Shown in pieces: positions 16,430 through 25,509 of a stretch of 64,000 nt of DNA. The DNA lies in assembly GCA_020846145.1 (NCBI GenBank), contig JADLEL010000219.1, forward strand, positions 91,012-155,011. The letters are read 5' to 3'. The position numbers were made by a program, and so were the translations under genes. Each line of letters opens with the position of its first letter. Position 1 is the stretch's first letter. A model generated the notes under the pieces. That model did not search any database. It was not told the origin of the DNA and saw nothing but the letters and a program-made list of their open reading frames with translations. Source of the stretch: Pirellulales bacterium. GTDB lineage: Bacteria; Planctomycetota; Planctomycetia; Pirellulales; Thermoguttaceae.

Positions 16430-17323
16430 TCAAGGCATCGTGCCAGTAATTGATACTTCATCTTCAAAAGCAAAAGCGGCGGTTTGCTTCTGGTAATTAT
16501 CCCAACGACTTTTATGAAGTGCCTCCGAGAGTAAACTAACATCCGTCGTCTGCTTTGGCTCGCCGCAATCAAGACCTCTTTCAAACCGAACGCCTCCAAG
16601 TTCTGAAAGGACATAACGTGGGTGTAATTCCTCGCTACAGGCCAATTCTTTCCATCGAATGAAGGTTATTTCAACACCTTGCGGCAGGCGGTGGGACAAT
16701 TTCGTATTGCATTCTTGCGAGAAAAAATCGAATGTGCTTGTTTTTTTCAAATGATACTCGATACGACGGAAAGATTTTCCATTAGAATGAGCAACCCTCA
16801 GAAACATACTGAGAGTAGCCCGATATCTTTCATGTTCCGGGGCAAAATGAGGATCGACAAATAGAATTTCATTGCTATGGGCGAACAATCCTTTTACGCA
16901 ATTAGCCATATCATTCGAGGTTCGCGGAACGCACAACTCCCGTGGAACGTACCAACAATTCGTATTCTCCTCCAGTTCGGCGATTTCTAAAACAAAATCC
17001 TTGCGATTCAAATTCTTGGCTGCGATTATCGCCCTGAATGGCTTTCGGCTATATTCGTCTTCAGCATTTTTCAACCATGTGTGACCATGATCGTAGGGTC
17101 GTGCCAAACGAGTAAGCCTGGCTTTCATATGAGCAAGCCGTTCCGTGATCCTCAGCTTTTCGACTGGACCACAGTCCGTACAAGCCGATAGGACGGCATC
17201 CTCCCATCGTTTCGGCAGGCGGGAAATCAGTCGTCCGTGCTCTGCACCAAACTTTTCAGTCAAATAACGAAATGGTTCCCAGCGAGATACTGCATCTGGA
17301 GCCACGGCGAATTCGTATAACAT
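16430..17323 (-). CDS. Unknown partner of the DUF3696 ATPase
   Basis: A 297-residue protein of no family I can name. Its N-terminal half has an FRYLTEKFGAEHGRLISRLPKRW segment and a helical Arg-rich stretch (KLRITERLAHMKARLTRLARPYD). The middle has ILFVDPHFAPEHERYRATLSMFLRVAH, which resembles the strand-helix of PLD-like or DUF-type nucleases where DPHF precedes a helix; no full catalytic motif is clear. The C-terminal part has YVLSELGGVRFERGLDCG. Start ATG 17323 overlaps the ATPase stop by one base (TGATG), so the two are translationally coupled and likely form one system. The effector role is inference from pairing with an OLD-like ATPase. Confidence 0.7.
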   Translation of the reverse strand: MLYEFAVAPDAVSRWEPFRYLTEKFGAEHGRLISRLPKRWEDAVLSACTDCGPVEKLRITERLAHMKARLTRLARPYDHGHTWLKNAEDEYSRKPFRAIIAAKNLNRKDFVLEIAELEENTNCWYVPRELCVPRTSNDMANCVKGLFAHSNEILFVDPHFAPEHERYRATLSMFLRVAHSNGKSFRRIEYHLKKTSTFDFFSQECNTKLSHRLPQGVEITFIRWKELACSEELHPRYVLSELGGVRFERGLDCGEPKQTTDVSLLSEALHKSRWDNYQKQTAAFAFEDEVSITGTMP

Positions 17324-19017
17324 CAGAAAAGCTCCTCCGCCCGCTCCTCAAAGAAGCCTTTAGGCCAACGATCAACGAATTCACCAGTATCATCGATTCT
17401 CAATGGATAGGCACGTACACTGCCACCTTCCTTTTCCAAACAAACAACCGACACTTGCTCCTTGCTCAAGCCGGGATGACCGGGAGGAAGCTCATTATCA
17501 TGAGTTTCGCGGATTCGACGCAATAGCCGCAAAAGCATGTGCTCACTATGAGTCTCGACCAAGATCGGCCAAACCGTTTTTTGTGAAGCGCGGAAAATAA
17601 ATAACTCGCCGATGCTGACTTGAATTCCGGGGTGAAGGTGAAGCTCTGGCTGCTCGACAGCACACAAGCCGGGCGACTCATCTAATGCCAACACTACGAC
17701 AGGTATAAGCTGTGATATTCCAATGCCAACATCCTGTGGAAGGACTTCAAGAGGAGTATTTTGGTCAACCAATACAATTCGAGTTCCTGAGTCACATTGC
17801 TTCAATGCCTCATGCATCTCTTCAATATCATCAAAAGCCCGATCCGTAGTCAGTGCAAAAGCAAGCGGGCTTTCCATGTCGAGTTCACGGATATTTTTGA
17901 CGTTAAGGCCGTAACCCGTATTGAGTCGATTATCGGATGAAAGCCAATCGCTTACGTGGTTGACAAAGCTACGGGGAGCAATATGAAGCATGTCCCATGC
18001 AGCTAAACCGTTTGCCCATCGCGATGGTGACGGAAAACGGGGAAGGCTATACGCACGGGCTGGAGCATCCCGAAGCGGCCCTAGATATCTGAAGTGTTTC
18101 AATTCATTCAACAGCACTTCACCAGGGCCAACTATCAGTTGGCTCAACACAGAGATCAATTGTTCGGCTTCAGGCGATAATTCCGATCTGCGGATAGCAT
18201 AGTGGTCAGGATTTTTCCAAGCATCCTTGCGAGTGCCAGGCCGAATCAAAGATATTGCCAAGGGGCGCGACCATCTTGGCAAGGCATCCCGCTGTCCAGT
18301 GAGAGCAATCCGCCGGTGGTCAGGGCTTTGTCCCGATGTTAAGAACCCCTGTTCCAATACTGTGTAGTAGCAATCTAGGAGAAACGAGGAGATTTCCTTG
18401 TCGGATGCATCTCCGATTTCGCCTGTCCCGGTCATCTCTTGGGTTGCATTAACCAAAACTGGATGCAGAAAATTAACGTCCGTCAGATAAATCCACTTTC
18501 GCCCCGGATCGCAAGTAATTGAACAGAATTTTTCATCGTTAAGTATGATCGTGTAATCAGAAACATATGCAACTTCGTCCTGCTGACTCCACGCGATTGA
18601 AATGGAGACGGTTGCCGAAGATATCCATCGGCTCATGCCTTCAGGCGGATTATCGGTCCAGCCATCTGCGCCACCATCCCATTCGATAATGTCAAATCGG
18701 TCTGGAGTGTAATCAGGCAAGTCGAATGACGCGGAAGAGGTAAAATCGAGATCGAATTCCAAAACAACAGGTTTCTTGGTAATCCGATCATGGATAAAAT
18801 TTCTGTATCCACCAAGATCCACATAATCGCCGCCAGTGAGAGTCTGGTCGGCGTCAAGATTATGCCGTTCCAAAACTTCACGGGCGTAATGGATAGCGTG
18901 CATCACGCTGCTTTTGCCGGCGCTATTGGGGCCGAAAAGCAGCGTGATGGGGCGGATGGGCACGGTGATCCGGTCGCCGATGCCTTTGAAGTTTTCAATG
19001 GAAATGCTCGTGATCAT
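17323..19017 (-). CDS. OLD-like AAA ATPase, DUF3696 type
   Basis: A 564-residue ATPase of the SMC/RecF/OLD-like AAA group. Seen: N-terminal ISIENFKGIGDR, Walker A GPNSAGKSS (residues 29-37), a long insertion with low similarity, the signature/Walker B region LCAVEQPELHLHP (about 440-452) and the H-loop VETHSEHMLLRLLRRI (about 487). The C-terminal about 60 residues after the H-loop match the DUF3696 arrangement. Proteins of this kind occur with effector subunits in anti-phage or Abi-type systems. ATG 19017 lies 28 bp after the NlpC-like gene stop, and the next gene overlaps by one base, so it is fourth in a five-gene operon. No TOPRIM domain is visible, unlike true OLD nucleases. Confidence 0.85.
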   Translation of the reverse strand: MITSISIENFKGIGDRITVPIRPITLLFGPNSAGKSSVMHAIHYAREVLERHNLDADQTLTGGDYVDLGGYRNFIHDRITKKPVVLEFDLDFTSSASFDLPDYTPDRFDIIEWDGGADGWTDNPPEGMSRWISSATVSISIAWSQQDEVAYVSDYTIILNDEKFCSITCDPGRKWIYLTDVNFLHPVLVNATQEMTGTGEIGDASDKEISSFLLDCYYTVLEQGFLTSGQSPDHRRIALTGQRDALPRWSRPLAISLIRPGTRKDAWKNPDHYAIRRSELSPEAEQLISVLSQLIVGPGEVLLNELKHFRYLGPLRDAPARAYSLPRFPSPSRWANGLAAWDMLHIAPRSFVNHVSDWLSSDNRLNTGYGLNVKNIRELDMESPLAFALTTDRAFDDIEEMHEALKQCDSGTRIVLVDQNTPLEVLPQDVGIGISQLIPVVVLALDESPGLCAVEQPELHLHPGIQVSIGELFIFRASQKTVWPILVETHSEHMLLRLLRRIRETHDNELPPGHPGLSKEQVSVVCLEKEGGSVRAYPLRIDDTGEFVDRWPKGFFEERAEELF

Positions 19018-19045
19018 GGCTTTGCCACAACCTTTCCGGCTGGGG

Positions 19046-20062
19046 TCAGGGTCGTAATTCCCCTATTGTAGTAAGACTTTTGGACCTGAAAAGATCACCG
19101 GGCGTGACAAAATCGGCGGCAACTTCTTGAAGAGTGGTTGCGGGATTGGGGGAAGGCGTAGCAAGGCAGAGTTTTTTGCCGGCGTCGGTGGCTGCATGCA
19201 AATCCTCGGCAAAAGAAGCAACCGATGCCAATAGGCTGTCGTCGGAAATGTCTACGCCGAATGCCTGGGGAGGAGCGGCGGCTTTAAGGCGCGTACCGGA
19301 TTGTTCATCCAGATAGGTTTCGATCAGCCGGTCGAGTTCATCGTCGCTGGGAAGCGATTCGGGAGCGGCGGCAAAGACTTTTTTCGATTGAAGCGTTTTA
19401 TTCAATCCGTCCGGTTGGGAAGCGAGTCGGCCTAAAAGGCTGTCGGGGTGGACGTGAGAGGCAGTTTCGCCTTTTTGGTCGCGGCGTCTCCAGCCCAAAA
19501 GTCGAGGCCGGATGGCTTCCGACCACGGGAGAGTGATTTCAATGGTGTAGGGATCGGTATCGCCCGACACTGCTTCATCGTAAGATCGGTAAACGAATTC
19601 CGAACAGATCATCGGCTGCTTGCCGTTGTCTTGCGCCCAACGGACGAAAGCCGCCGACTTATCGGTCACCCATTTTACAAGTCGGCGGGCAAGCGGATTT
19701 TCGAGGTCCAGCTTCCTGGTCATGCAAATCATGGCCAAAAGCAAAATCTGCCCGAAGGCATAGCGTTCCTTATTGGCAAGATAAAAATTCGCCCGATCCA
19801 AAACCGGCTGCATACTCGCCGGTTCGTTTTTCATGCGGAAAGCTCTTACCCATTCGCAGCCTTGGATGCTCGTTTCCACATTTTGTTGCGTAAGCCCCTC
19901 TTTCATAAGGGCCTCGCCGATAATTCCATTGCCCAAGTGCAAGCCGGCATGGCTGACTTCGGCACTGTCCAATTTACGGATCGCTTTGCCGATCCAAGTG
20001 TTGGAACGGTAGAAAAGAATATCAGCGGGTTGCACATTGCAAGGATCAAATGATAGGGCCAT
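19046..20062 (-). CDS. Permuted papain-fold (YiiX/NlpC-P60-like) protein
   Basis: A 338-residue protein. The first 190 residues carry the permuted papain fold of the YiiX/YebB type: PADILFYRS, then VSHAGLHLGNGIIGEAL with the catalytic-type His in VSHAGLHL (about residue 37), and ICSEFVYRSYDEA with the catalytic-type Cys (about 155). Such enzymes are cysteine hydrolases or acyltransferases acting on lipids or peptidoglycan. Here no signal peptide is visible, so a cytoplasmic or membrane-proximal substrate is likely. The C-terminal 140 residues are low-complexity/helical and unassigned. ATG 20062 follows a good AAGGAG. The gene sits 23 bp after the HD gene and 28 bp before the ATPase gene. Confidence 0.8.
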   Translation of the reverse strand: MALSFDPCNVQPADILFYRSNTWIGKAIRKLDSAEVSHAGLHLGNGIIGEALMKEGLTQQNVETSIQGCEWVRAFRMKNEPASMQPVLDRANFYLANKERYAFGQILLLAMICMTRKLDLENPLARRLVKWVTDKSAAFVRWAQDNGKQPMICSEFVYRSYDEAVSGDTDPYTIEITLPWSEAIRPRLLGWRRRDQKGETASHVHPDSLLGRLASQPDGLNKTLQSKKVFAAAPESLPSDDELDRLIETYLDEQSGTRLKAAAPPQAFGVDISDDSLLASVASFAEDLHAATDAGKKLCLATPSPNPATTLQEVAADFVTPGDLFRSKSLTTIGELRP

Positions 20063-20085
20063 TAGCTTTACTCCTTGAGATATAG

Positions 20086-21654
20086 TTATTTTCCATGAAC
20101 AATAAAATCTTCTCCGAAAAGACGAAGATGTTTGCGCAGGTCTGCTGCGACTTTGTCGGAATCTCCTGGATATTGAAAGACTAGTTTTTGGCCATCGAGG
20201 ATTAGGCTATACTTGGCCGCATCTTTGAACAACTTCATTCGATCTTCGGTTGGATCACCTGAGGGGCGCAACCACTCTTGAAGTTGATCACATAAGAAAA
20301 GCATCCATGCTATCGGATGATCTCGATAATCAACACCATCCTTGCTAAAGAAATCGATATATTTAAGCGAATTATGTAAATAGACCGCGGCAGCGGCGTC
20401 CACACACTCAATGTAGAAATATTCAACTGCCGAAGCAGCGTGATGTTCTGTGACCCGGCGATTTGGATTGTCATATACAAGCTCTCGGTGGAGCCGACGA
20501 TCCTCAAGTCGATTAACAATTTCGTGGTTAATGCGTCGCAACATCAATAAAGCGGAAAAGACGCCATGATCCACCTTGCCCGCATGTAATCCAGATTCAA
20601 GCCATGCAGTCATGATCCGCGATAATGTATCCGGTGAGTATTGAACATGAAGTTTGTGGCAAATATTTGTGGCCAACAACTTTATGGAATTGTCTACGAA
20701 CATTTCGTTATTGAAACGTTCGGAACAGACATTCTGAATGAGTGGAAGAGTCACAAAATCACACAGACAGTTCAATGAGATTCCAAAAGATGCCTTGCAT
20801 GGAGAAATTGAACAACCAAGCTGGCCAATTGCTTCTCCGACATAATCCTCGATTTGTTTTGAAGCAAGTTCCAAGGGATAAGCAGAATCATGCAGGATTG
20901 ATGCCAGTCCCCATCGTCGCAAGAAGATAGCATCTACGTCGTCTATTGTATGGGGATAATGGTCGCATACGCAAAGGCTGCCCGTATCGAGATCATTAAC
21001 TGCATTGGCCATTTCGGTAACGGCTTTGACAATATGTGGACCTGGCCTACAGCATGGGAAGCATCGTGCCATAATGCTATTTAATCCATATGCAGCATTG
21101 GTGGCACGATCTGACGGCGAGCATGCAGGACAATTCGTCAATAATCTATTTATTTCATCTGTTGGCACAGGAAACACTTTTGGAAGTCGTGCCTGTGCTT
21201 GAGCGAGTGGTTCACCTTGAAACAGAAGACTAGGAAAGCAAGAATATGACAGTTGTGTCGAGCTAAAAAGAGACTGTACGTCACGCCAATGGGTGTCTGC
21301 GATCACCGTGAGCAGGGCACCATCAGGTCGCAACATTCTAAAGTACAAAGATAAACCCAAGAGATATAGATGTGCCGAGTGAAGAATGTGGTCTCGATGG
21401 GCAGGCAACAAATATCGCATTGCCTTTTCGGCTGAGACAAGTCGTTTTTTTACCAAAGTGTCCCAGGTGTCTTGGCATTCGCAAAAATTCGCGACAGATT
21501 CCAGAAGTCTAAGAGCTTGTGTCTCTTTTAGTTGAAATATTTCCGGGTTTGCATTTGCAGGAATTTCAAGAAATTTCAGAGCAAGTTCTTTGTCAACAAA
21601 GCTTTCTGGCATATCCTTTACGGCTTCTCGCAAGAAATCGTTTACGTTCGGCAT
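20086..21654 (-). CDS. HD-superfamily phosphohydrolase-like protein
   Basis: A 522-residue protein with HD-superfamily metal motifs spread over the chain: HRDHILH (residues 86-92), ASILHDSAYP with the HD pair at 255-256, and VDHGVFSALLML at 361-372, followed by a likely last helix with HHAASAVEYFY (about 407). Large HD proteins of this arrangement are known in defence-type contexts, but the substrate is unknown. The middle contains Cys-rich stretches (NCPACSPS, CFPCC). ATG 21654 starts the protein 35 bp after the dGTPase gene stop. With the upstream dGTPase-like protein it makes a double-HD unit, which suggests nucleotide signalling or depletion; that is inference. Confidence 0.75.
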   Translation of the reverse strand: MPNVNDFLREAVKDMPESFVDKELALKFLEIPANANPEIFQLKETQALRLLESVANFCECQDTWDTLVKKRLVSAEKAMRYLLPAHRDHILHSAHLYLLGLSLYFRMLRPDGALLTVIADTHWRDVQSLFSSTQLSYSCFPSLLFQGEPLAQAQARLPKVFPVPTDEINRLLTNCPACSPSDRATNAAYGLNSIMARCFPCCRPGPHIVKAVTEMANAVNDLDTGSLCVCDHYPHTIDDVDAIFLRRWGLASILHDSAYPLELASKQIEDYVGEAIGQLGCSISPCKASFGISLNCLCDFVTLPLIQNVCSERFNNEMFVDNSIKLLATNICHKLHVQYSPDTLSRIMTAWLESGLHAGKVDHGVFSALLMLRRINHEIVNRLEDRRLHRELVYDNPNRRVTEHHAASAVEYFYIECVDAAAAVYLHNSLKYIDFFSKDGVDYRDHPIAWMLFLCDQLQEWLRPSGDPTEDRMKLFKDAAKYSLILDGQKLVFQYPGDSDKVAADLRKHLRLFGEDFIVHGK

Positions 21655-21689
21655 TATATTTATTCCTTCCGGCTCCTGCGGTTAATTTA

Positions 21690-22931
21690 TTAAATCTTAA
21701 TAATTCCCAAGCTTGTTTTTGGTCTAGATCCTGTTAGCCTGTAGCCAAGACTTTGTGGAACAAAACGCTCTCGGTACTGATTGACCAAGTAATCGTCGGT
21801 CATGCCGGCGATGAAATCGGCAACAATACGAGCGTGGCAGTATCCTTGCTCATACGAATTGACATGATTTTTGATATGAGTGGCGATCGGTGATTCGTCG
21901 CGGCCTTGCGCTAAATCTTCCAGGAAGGCATCAAACAATTCCCGGAAAACATTCCGAAGCCGGCGTTTTTCTTCCTGAATTTGTGGCGCGTGGTAGATGC
22001 GTTCATAGTTAAAAGCCATTAGCTTTTTCATCGCTACGAAAATTTCCTCGCTAAAACAAACGGCACCACGATCAACGCTGTTATGTATGATGTCCATAAC
22101 TAGATTATCGATGACTTCTCGATTGGTAGCGCCAAGCACAACTGTCGCGTCTTGCGGAAGGTCTTCCCGTTTGATCAGTTCAACTTCGATTGCATCCTCA
22201 ATGTCGCGACCGATGTACGAAATAACGTCCGCTACACGAACTATGCAACCTTCCAAAGTGGAGGGATATACTCCCCTGTCCGCCTTCGGTACCATGAAAC
22301 AACGATGCCGATTTGCATCATATAGTTCCCAAGTCAAAGCATCGACGGGACGCAACTCCTGTTGAAGCAGTTCACCGTTGTGGCCAAGGACGCCGTCAAG
22401 CACCTGAAGCGTCAGATTCAATCCATTGCCGCCGTTCTCCAACGTTTCAAGAACTCGTGCCGATTGGGCATTATGAACGAATGTGCCTGCGCCTTTATCT
22501 CGCATTAATTCTGCGAGAAACTCCTCGCCGGCATGCCCAAAGGGGGTGTGGCCAAGATCATGGGCCAGCGCAATGGCTTCTGTCAGATCTTCGTTCAATC
22601 GTAACACTCTGGATAAGGTTCGCGAGATTTTGGAAACGATTTGAACGTGCAGCACCCGATGGGTAATATGGTCATTTTCGATGAGAAAGAATACCTGTGT
22701 TTTGTCGATATAGCGGGCGTATGCCCGACAATGGATAACGCGGTCAGCATCATGTGCGAATGCGGGGCGAATGTTGTCTTTGTCGGGTATCGGTTCAGTA
22801 TTTCGGCGTTTCGCATTTTTACTTAGGCAAGCGAAATCGCTCAATTCTCGCTTTTCTCGGCGGCGGTTGGTGACAATTAAATTTCCATACAGTTTACGAT
22901 ATTCAGCTTGCGGAAATATTTGTGGGGTCAT
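21690..22931 (-). CDS. dGTPase-like HD triphosphohydrolase
   Basis: A 413-residue protein of the deoxyguanosinetriphosphate triphosphohydrolase-like family, which hydrolyses dNTPs to deoxynucleoside and triphosphate. Seen: DADRVIHCRAYARYIDKTQVF, HITHRVLHVQIVS (first His), AHDLGHTPFGHAGE with the HD pair (124-125), and RVADVISYIGRDIEDA supplying the last metal-binding Asp. These match the dGTPase pattern closely. ATG 22931 has GGAG 7 nt upstream, better than the in-frame upstream codons. It leads the five-gene run. Members of this family can restrict phages by depleting dNTPs. The setting inside a defence island supports that, without proof. Confidence 0.85.
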   Translation of the reverse strand: MTPQIFPQAEYRKLYGNLIVTNRRREKRELSDFACLSKNAKRRNTEPIPDKDNIRPAFAHDADRVIHCRAYARYIDKTQVFFLIENDHITHRVLHVQIVSKISRTLSRVLRLNEDLTEAIALAHDLGHTPFGHAGEEFLAELMRDKGAGTFVHNAQSARVLETLENGGNGLNLTLQVLDGVLGHNGELLQQELRPVDALTWELYDANRHRCFMVPKADRGVYPSTLEGCIVRVADVISYIGRDIEDAIEVELIKREDLPQDATVVLGATNREVIDNLVMDIIHNSVDRGAVCFSEEIFVAMKKLMAFNYERIYHAPQIQEEKRRLRNVFRELFDAFLEDLAQGRDESPIATHIKNHVNSYEQGYCHARIVADFIAGMTDDYLVNQYRERFVPQSLGYRLTGSRPKTSLGIIKI

Positions 22932-22992
22932 TGAGTACTCCGGTAACTTGCGTGCGGGACGAAGGCCAGAAGACAATCCTCGACCTTAAAGG

Positions 22993-23025
22993 CCAACACC
23001 CGGTCGAAAGTCGTCCGGGTGTTGG
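22993..23025. terminator. Perfect 11-bp hairpin
   Basis: Arms CCAACACCCGG (22993-23003) and CCGGGTGTTGG (23015-23025) with an 11-nt loop, just 3' of the 48-aa gene on the minus strand and 5' of the dGTPase gene. It may terminate the small gene's transcript. Confidence 0.6.
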
Positions 23026-23036
23026 GAGAGTTTCAC

Positions 23037-23183
23037 TTATCGCGGGAGATTCGTGAAACAGTGGTCGCACTTCTCGTAGCCGGCGGGCGGAGAATCGTGG
23101 AGCTTCTCGCCGGTGTGCTTCACATTACATGAAGACGGGACCGGGTACTTGTGGACCTTGTCGTTTTTGACGAAATACTTCAT
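23037..23183 (-). CDS. Small Cys/His protein of 48 residues
   Basis: The frame 23183-23037 begins with ATG preceded by the very strong ribosome-binding site GGAGGAAT and ends with TAA. It has a basic start (MKYFVKNDKVHKYPV), then PSSC, KHTGEKLHD and KCDHCF. The Cys/His spacing (C..., H, CxxC near residues 40-43) would suit a small zinc-binding fold. It lies between the restriction operon and the dGTPase operon with hairpins on both sides, so it may be a separate transcription unit. Function unknown. Confidence 0.7.
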   Translation of the reverse strand: MKYFVKNDKVHKYPVPSSCNVKHTGEKLHDSPPAGYEKCDHCFTNLPR

Positions 23184-23566
23184 GAGTATTCCTCCAAATG
23201 AGGCCAAAGAAACCTCTTGACATCAGCCGATCCCATGAATAGCATTGAGAGACTAAGGTCAGTCCCACGGGAACCAGTCCGACCCTCCGGTGGACGGTTT
23301 CTGTTGTCCGTGGAGGCTGTTTTTGCATTCCAGGCAGTTGGCGCTGCCTGGAATGTTCGCTTTCTTGTGCAAGTGCTGTGCCAATCGTGTTTTCTACCCG
23401 ATCGTTCTATGAAGCAGTGTGTAGCTTTGCCTATCTAGCCATACCCACTCAATTTGCGGGCTTCTGCGGAATGGTGTTCTGCCATAATGACAGTCATATC
23501 GAACTGCGATTACAAAAAAATTTCTGATCGAATAGCGCAGTTTGTGATTTTCTCGTCCTACCTTAC
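23184..23566. other. 380-bp intergenic region with a perfect 12-bp hairpin
   Basis: The main structure is the hairpin 23326-23355 (arm CATTCCAGGCAG, 6-nt loop), with a second, imperfect one at 23284-23316. Neither is followed by a U-run on the minus strand, where all neighbouring genes lie. The stretch probably holds the promoter of the 48-aa gene. Confidence 0.5.
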
Positions 23567-24304
23567 TTAGTGCTTGTACCAATCTGGAATCAGGTCAAGG
23601 TGACGAAGCAGCATTTTGCCGAGTCGCGTGATTTCCGTGCCGCCAGCCTTCAACATGCCTGTGTCGCCGTCGAATTCTGGAAGTTCTCCACGGCGTGGCG
23701 TTTTGAAACGGGCACGGACAAGACCCAAGTCCTGCAAATGAGCCCGATAGCTCCTTTTCAGGGCAGCTTCTTCAAACTCATGCTCAGACGATCCCATGTG
23801 CGTAGCGTCGGGAGCCAGCAGTTCTTGATGCTTGTTCCTGAAATCGGCGTCCAAGTCGATGTCTTCGCGGGTCAGTGCCAATCTACTGCGAAGGATGACA
23901 ATTTCCGCGTCGTTGAGTTGCCCAAGCAGCCAGAGCATCCGCTTGGTTTGGGCTTGGTTCAATTCTTCGGCCGAAATGCCGTTGGCGACAACACTGGCGA
24001 TGTGCTCCAGTCGGTCCTGAGAGGTCGCTCGGGCAGCCTGCGTGAAAGCGTCTTCCAACAGGTCGATAACCTCCGGCTGGAGCAATCGTGCGTTAAGCAC
24101 TGTTCGCTCTACCCTGCCGAGACGCTCATCCAATAGTTCCACGAACCGAACAATGCGATCGACACGTTGGTTCGGAATGATATTGCCAACGATTTCAGAA
24201 ATGAGTGAACCGACTAGCGGTACCGCTCCAGTTATGCCCTTGGTCAGGCTTGTCACGATGTCCGTGCTCGTATTGCCCAGTTTTTGTTGGCCCTGTATCG
24301 GCAT
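23567..24304 (-). CDS. Accessory protein of the type I restriction operon
   Basis: A 245-residue protein of no family I can name. Residues about 20-45 form a hydrophobic Gly-rich helix (GITGAVPLVGSLISEIVGNIIP) of the sort seen in membrane-active DUF4393-like proteins. The middle is helical and charged (RFVELLDERLGRVERTVLN). The last 40 residues (GTEITRLGKMLLRHLDLIPDW) resemble the winged-helix-like tails found on Abi-type proteins. Start ATG 24304 overlaps the hsdS stop by one base (TGATG). It is therefore made with HsdS, which is unusual for type I systems. It may be a second-line effector that senses loss of the restriction complex. That is speculation. Confidence 0.7.
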   Translation of the reverse strand: MPIQGQQKLGNTSTDIVTSLTKGITGAVPLVGSLISEIVGNIIPNQRVDRIVRFVELLDERLGRVERTVLNARLLQPEVIDLLEDAFTQAARATSQDRLEHIASVVANGISAEELNQAQTKRMLWLLGQLNDAEIVILRSRLALTREDIDLDADFRNKHQELLAPDATHMGSSEHEFEEAALKRSYRAHLQDLGLVRARFKTPRRGELPEFDGDTGMLKAGGTEITRLGKMLLRHLDLIPDWYKH

Positions 24305-25509
24305 CAGAGTTCTCCACAAAAGGCTCGTTGGATGAGCGAATCGAAAAGCCTATTGGACTCGTCCGATATGGCACGCAACCGCTCTTGAAGCTGGCTATGT
24401 TGTGTCACGGCCTTGGCGAACCGGTGCTGCAATGGCAAAGGGGGCACTGGAATGCGCAGGGATTTGAGCTTGATTCCCGTTAGATGGGGAATTGTAGCTT
24501 GTGAGATATGCTGAAGGATCGAACCGCCTTTCATCAATGCCCAAATGAGGTTCGAAATGTATTCGGGAACGGCTATATCTGGGCGTGGACGTACTCGATG
24601 AAGTGACTTCTGAAAATAGCACTCCGATAGCTCGCCTCGCCAAATGGCCGTTTGTCCGACACCAGCCCCACCTTCACAGATCAACACGTCGCCCGGCTCA
24701 AGCCGAAATTCTTCTCGATGCTGGTCATCAAAATCCATCTGCCAAACGCTTGAAAGATCAATCTTGCCCCATTGAACGTTGATATTTCGCATGTAGGGGC
24801 GCGAGTGCATTCCGGTCTGTTGTTTGGCATCCAGCATCTTCCCAAGGCGCGAATCGCACACTTGGCTGAACTCCATCACGGGCCAACCGCGAGAATTGCA
24901 GTTCAAATCACCGAATAGATCGTAGAATAGACTGGGAACCAGATCGGCCGATATTTTCACCGTCTGCCGGCGCTTGCGGCGGATGGCGTCGACATGGTCC
25001 AAAATCGCTGCTATCCGCTTCTGCTCATGTAGCGGCGGAAGAGGAATTTTTTGTGATAGATAGAGATTTAGATTCAAATTACGTAGGCCACTTGTTGTGC
25101 TGTTGCATCGCTGTAGTTCAGACTTGCCCTCATCGGATGTAAGCCAATAATAGAGCCACCGCCAATCGGCCTTGCGACTATCGGTACGAAGACGAAGCAT
25201 GAAATTTGAAAAGTAATAACTGTGTCCGTTACCTGGATCAACAAAAGGTGCACATTTGCCAATATGGGCGGCACTACCACTCGACTTTGTAACAAGTATA
25301 TCGCCAGTTTTTAAAAGACGACGTTCAACATCATTCCTTGGAATGAGCCGCCACGCTGGCTCATCAAGGATCATAGTGCTATCTTGTATATTGGTACTAC
25401 GGAGAACTGGCGAGCCGGTAGTTTCGTTAGCATCTTCGCCCCAGGTTCCGCTATCTGCAAGGGAGAGAACATCTCGAAGTTGCTCCTTAGGTATTTGTGT
25501 CACCATCAT
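24304..25509 (-). CDS. hsdS: Type I restriction-modification specificity subunit HsdS
   Basis: A 401-residue protein with the two target-recognition domains and conserved helices of HsdS: first TRD with RSTNIQDSTMIL and GDILVTKSSGSAAHIGKCA, then the central LPPLHEQKRIAAILDHVDAIRRKRR helix, a second TRD with PYMRNINVQWGKIDLSSV and GDVLICEGGAGVGQTA, and the distal PPLPLQHRFAKAV helix. It confers DNA sequence specificity on the HsdR/HsdM complex. ATG 25509 overlaps the hsdM stop as ATGATG, with GGAGGG upstream; the second ATG (25506) is equally possible. Its stop overlaps the start of the accessory gene. Confidence 0.9.
   Translation of the reverse strand: MMVTQIPKEQLRDVLSLADSGTWGEDANETTGSPVLRSTNIQDSTMILDEPAWRLIPRNDVERRLLKTGDILVTKSSGSAAHIGKCAPFVDPGNGHSYYFSNFMLRLRTDSRKADWRWLYYWLTSDEGKSELQRCNSTTSGLRNLNLNLYLSQKIPLPPLHEQKRIAAILDHVDAIRRKRRQTVKISADLVPSLFYDLFGDLNCNSRGWPVMEFSQVCDSRLGKMLDAKQQTGMHSRPYMRNINVQWGKIDLSSVWQMDFDDQHREEFRLEPGDVLICEGGAGVGQTAIWRGELSECYFQKSLHRVRPRPDIAVPEYISNLIWALMKGGSILQHISQATIPHLTGIKLKSLRIPVPPLPLQHRFAKAVTQHSQLQERLRAISDESNRLFDSLIQRAFCGEL

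Noticed and set aside
16430..19017. Naming the ATPase pair as a specific known defence system
   Set aside because: The ATPase type is clear, but the partner matches no family I can identify, so a system name would be guesswork.
23326..23355. Rho-independent terminator for the restriction operon
   Set aside because: On the minus strand the hairpin is followed by an A-rich stretch, not a U-run.
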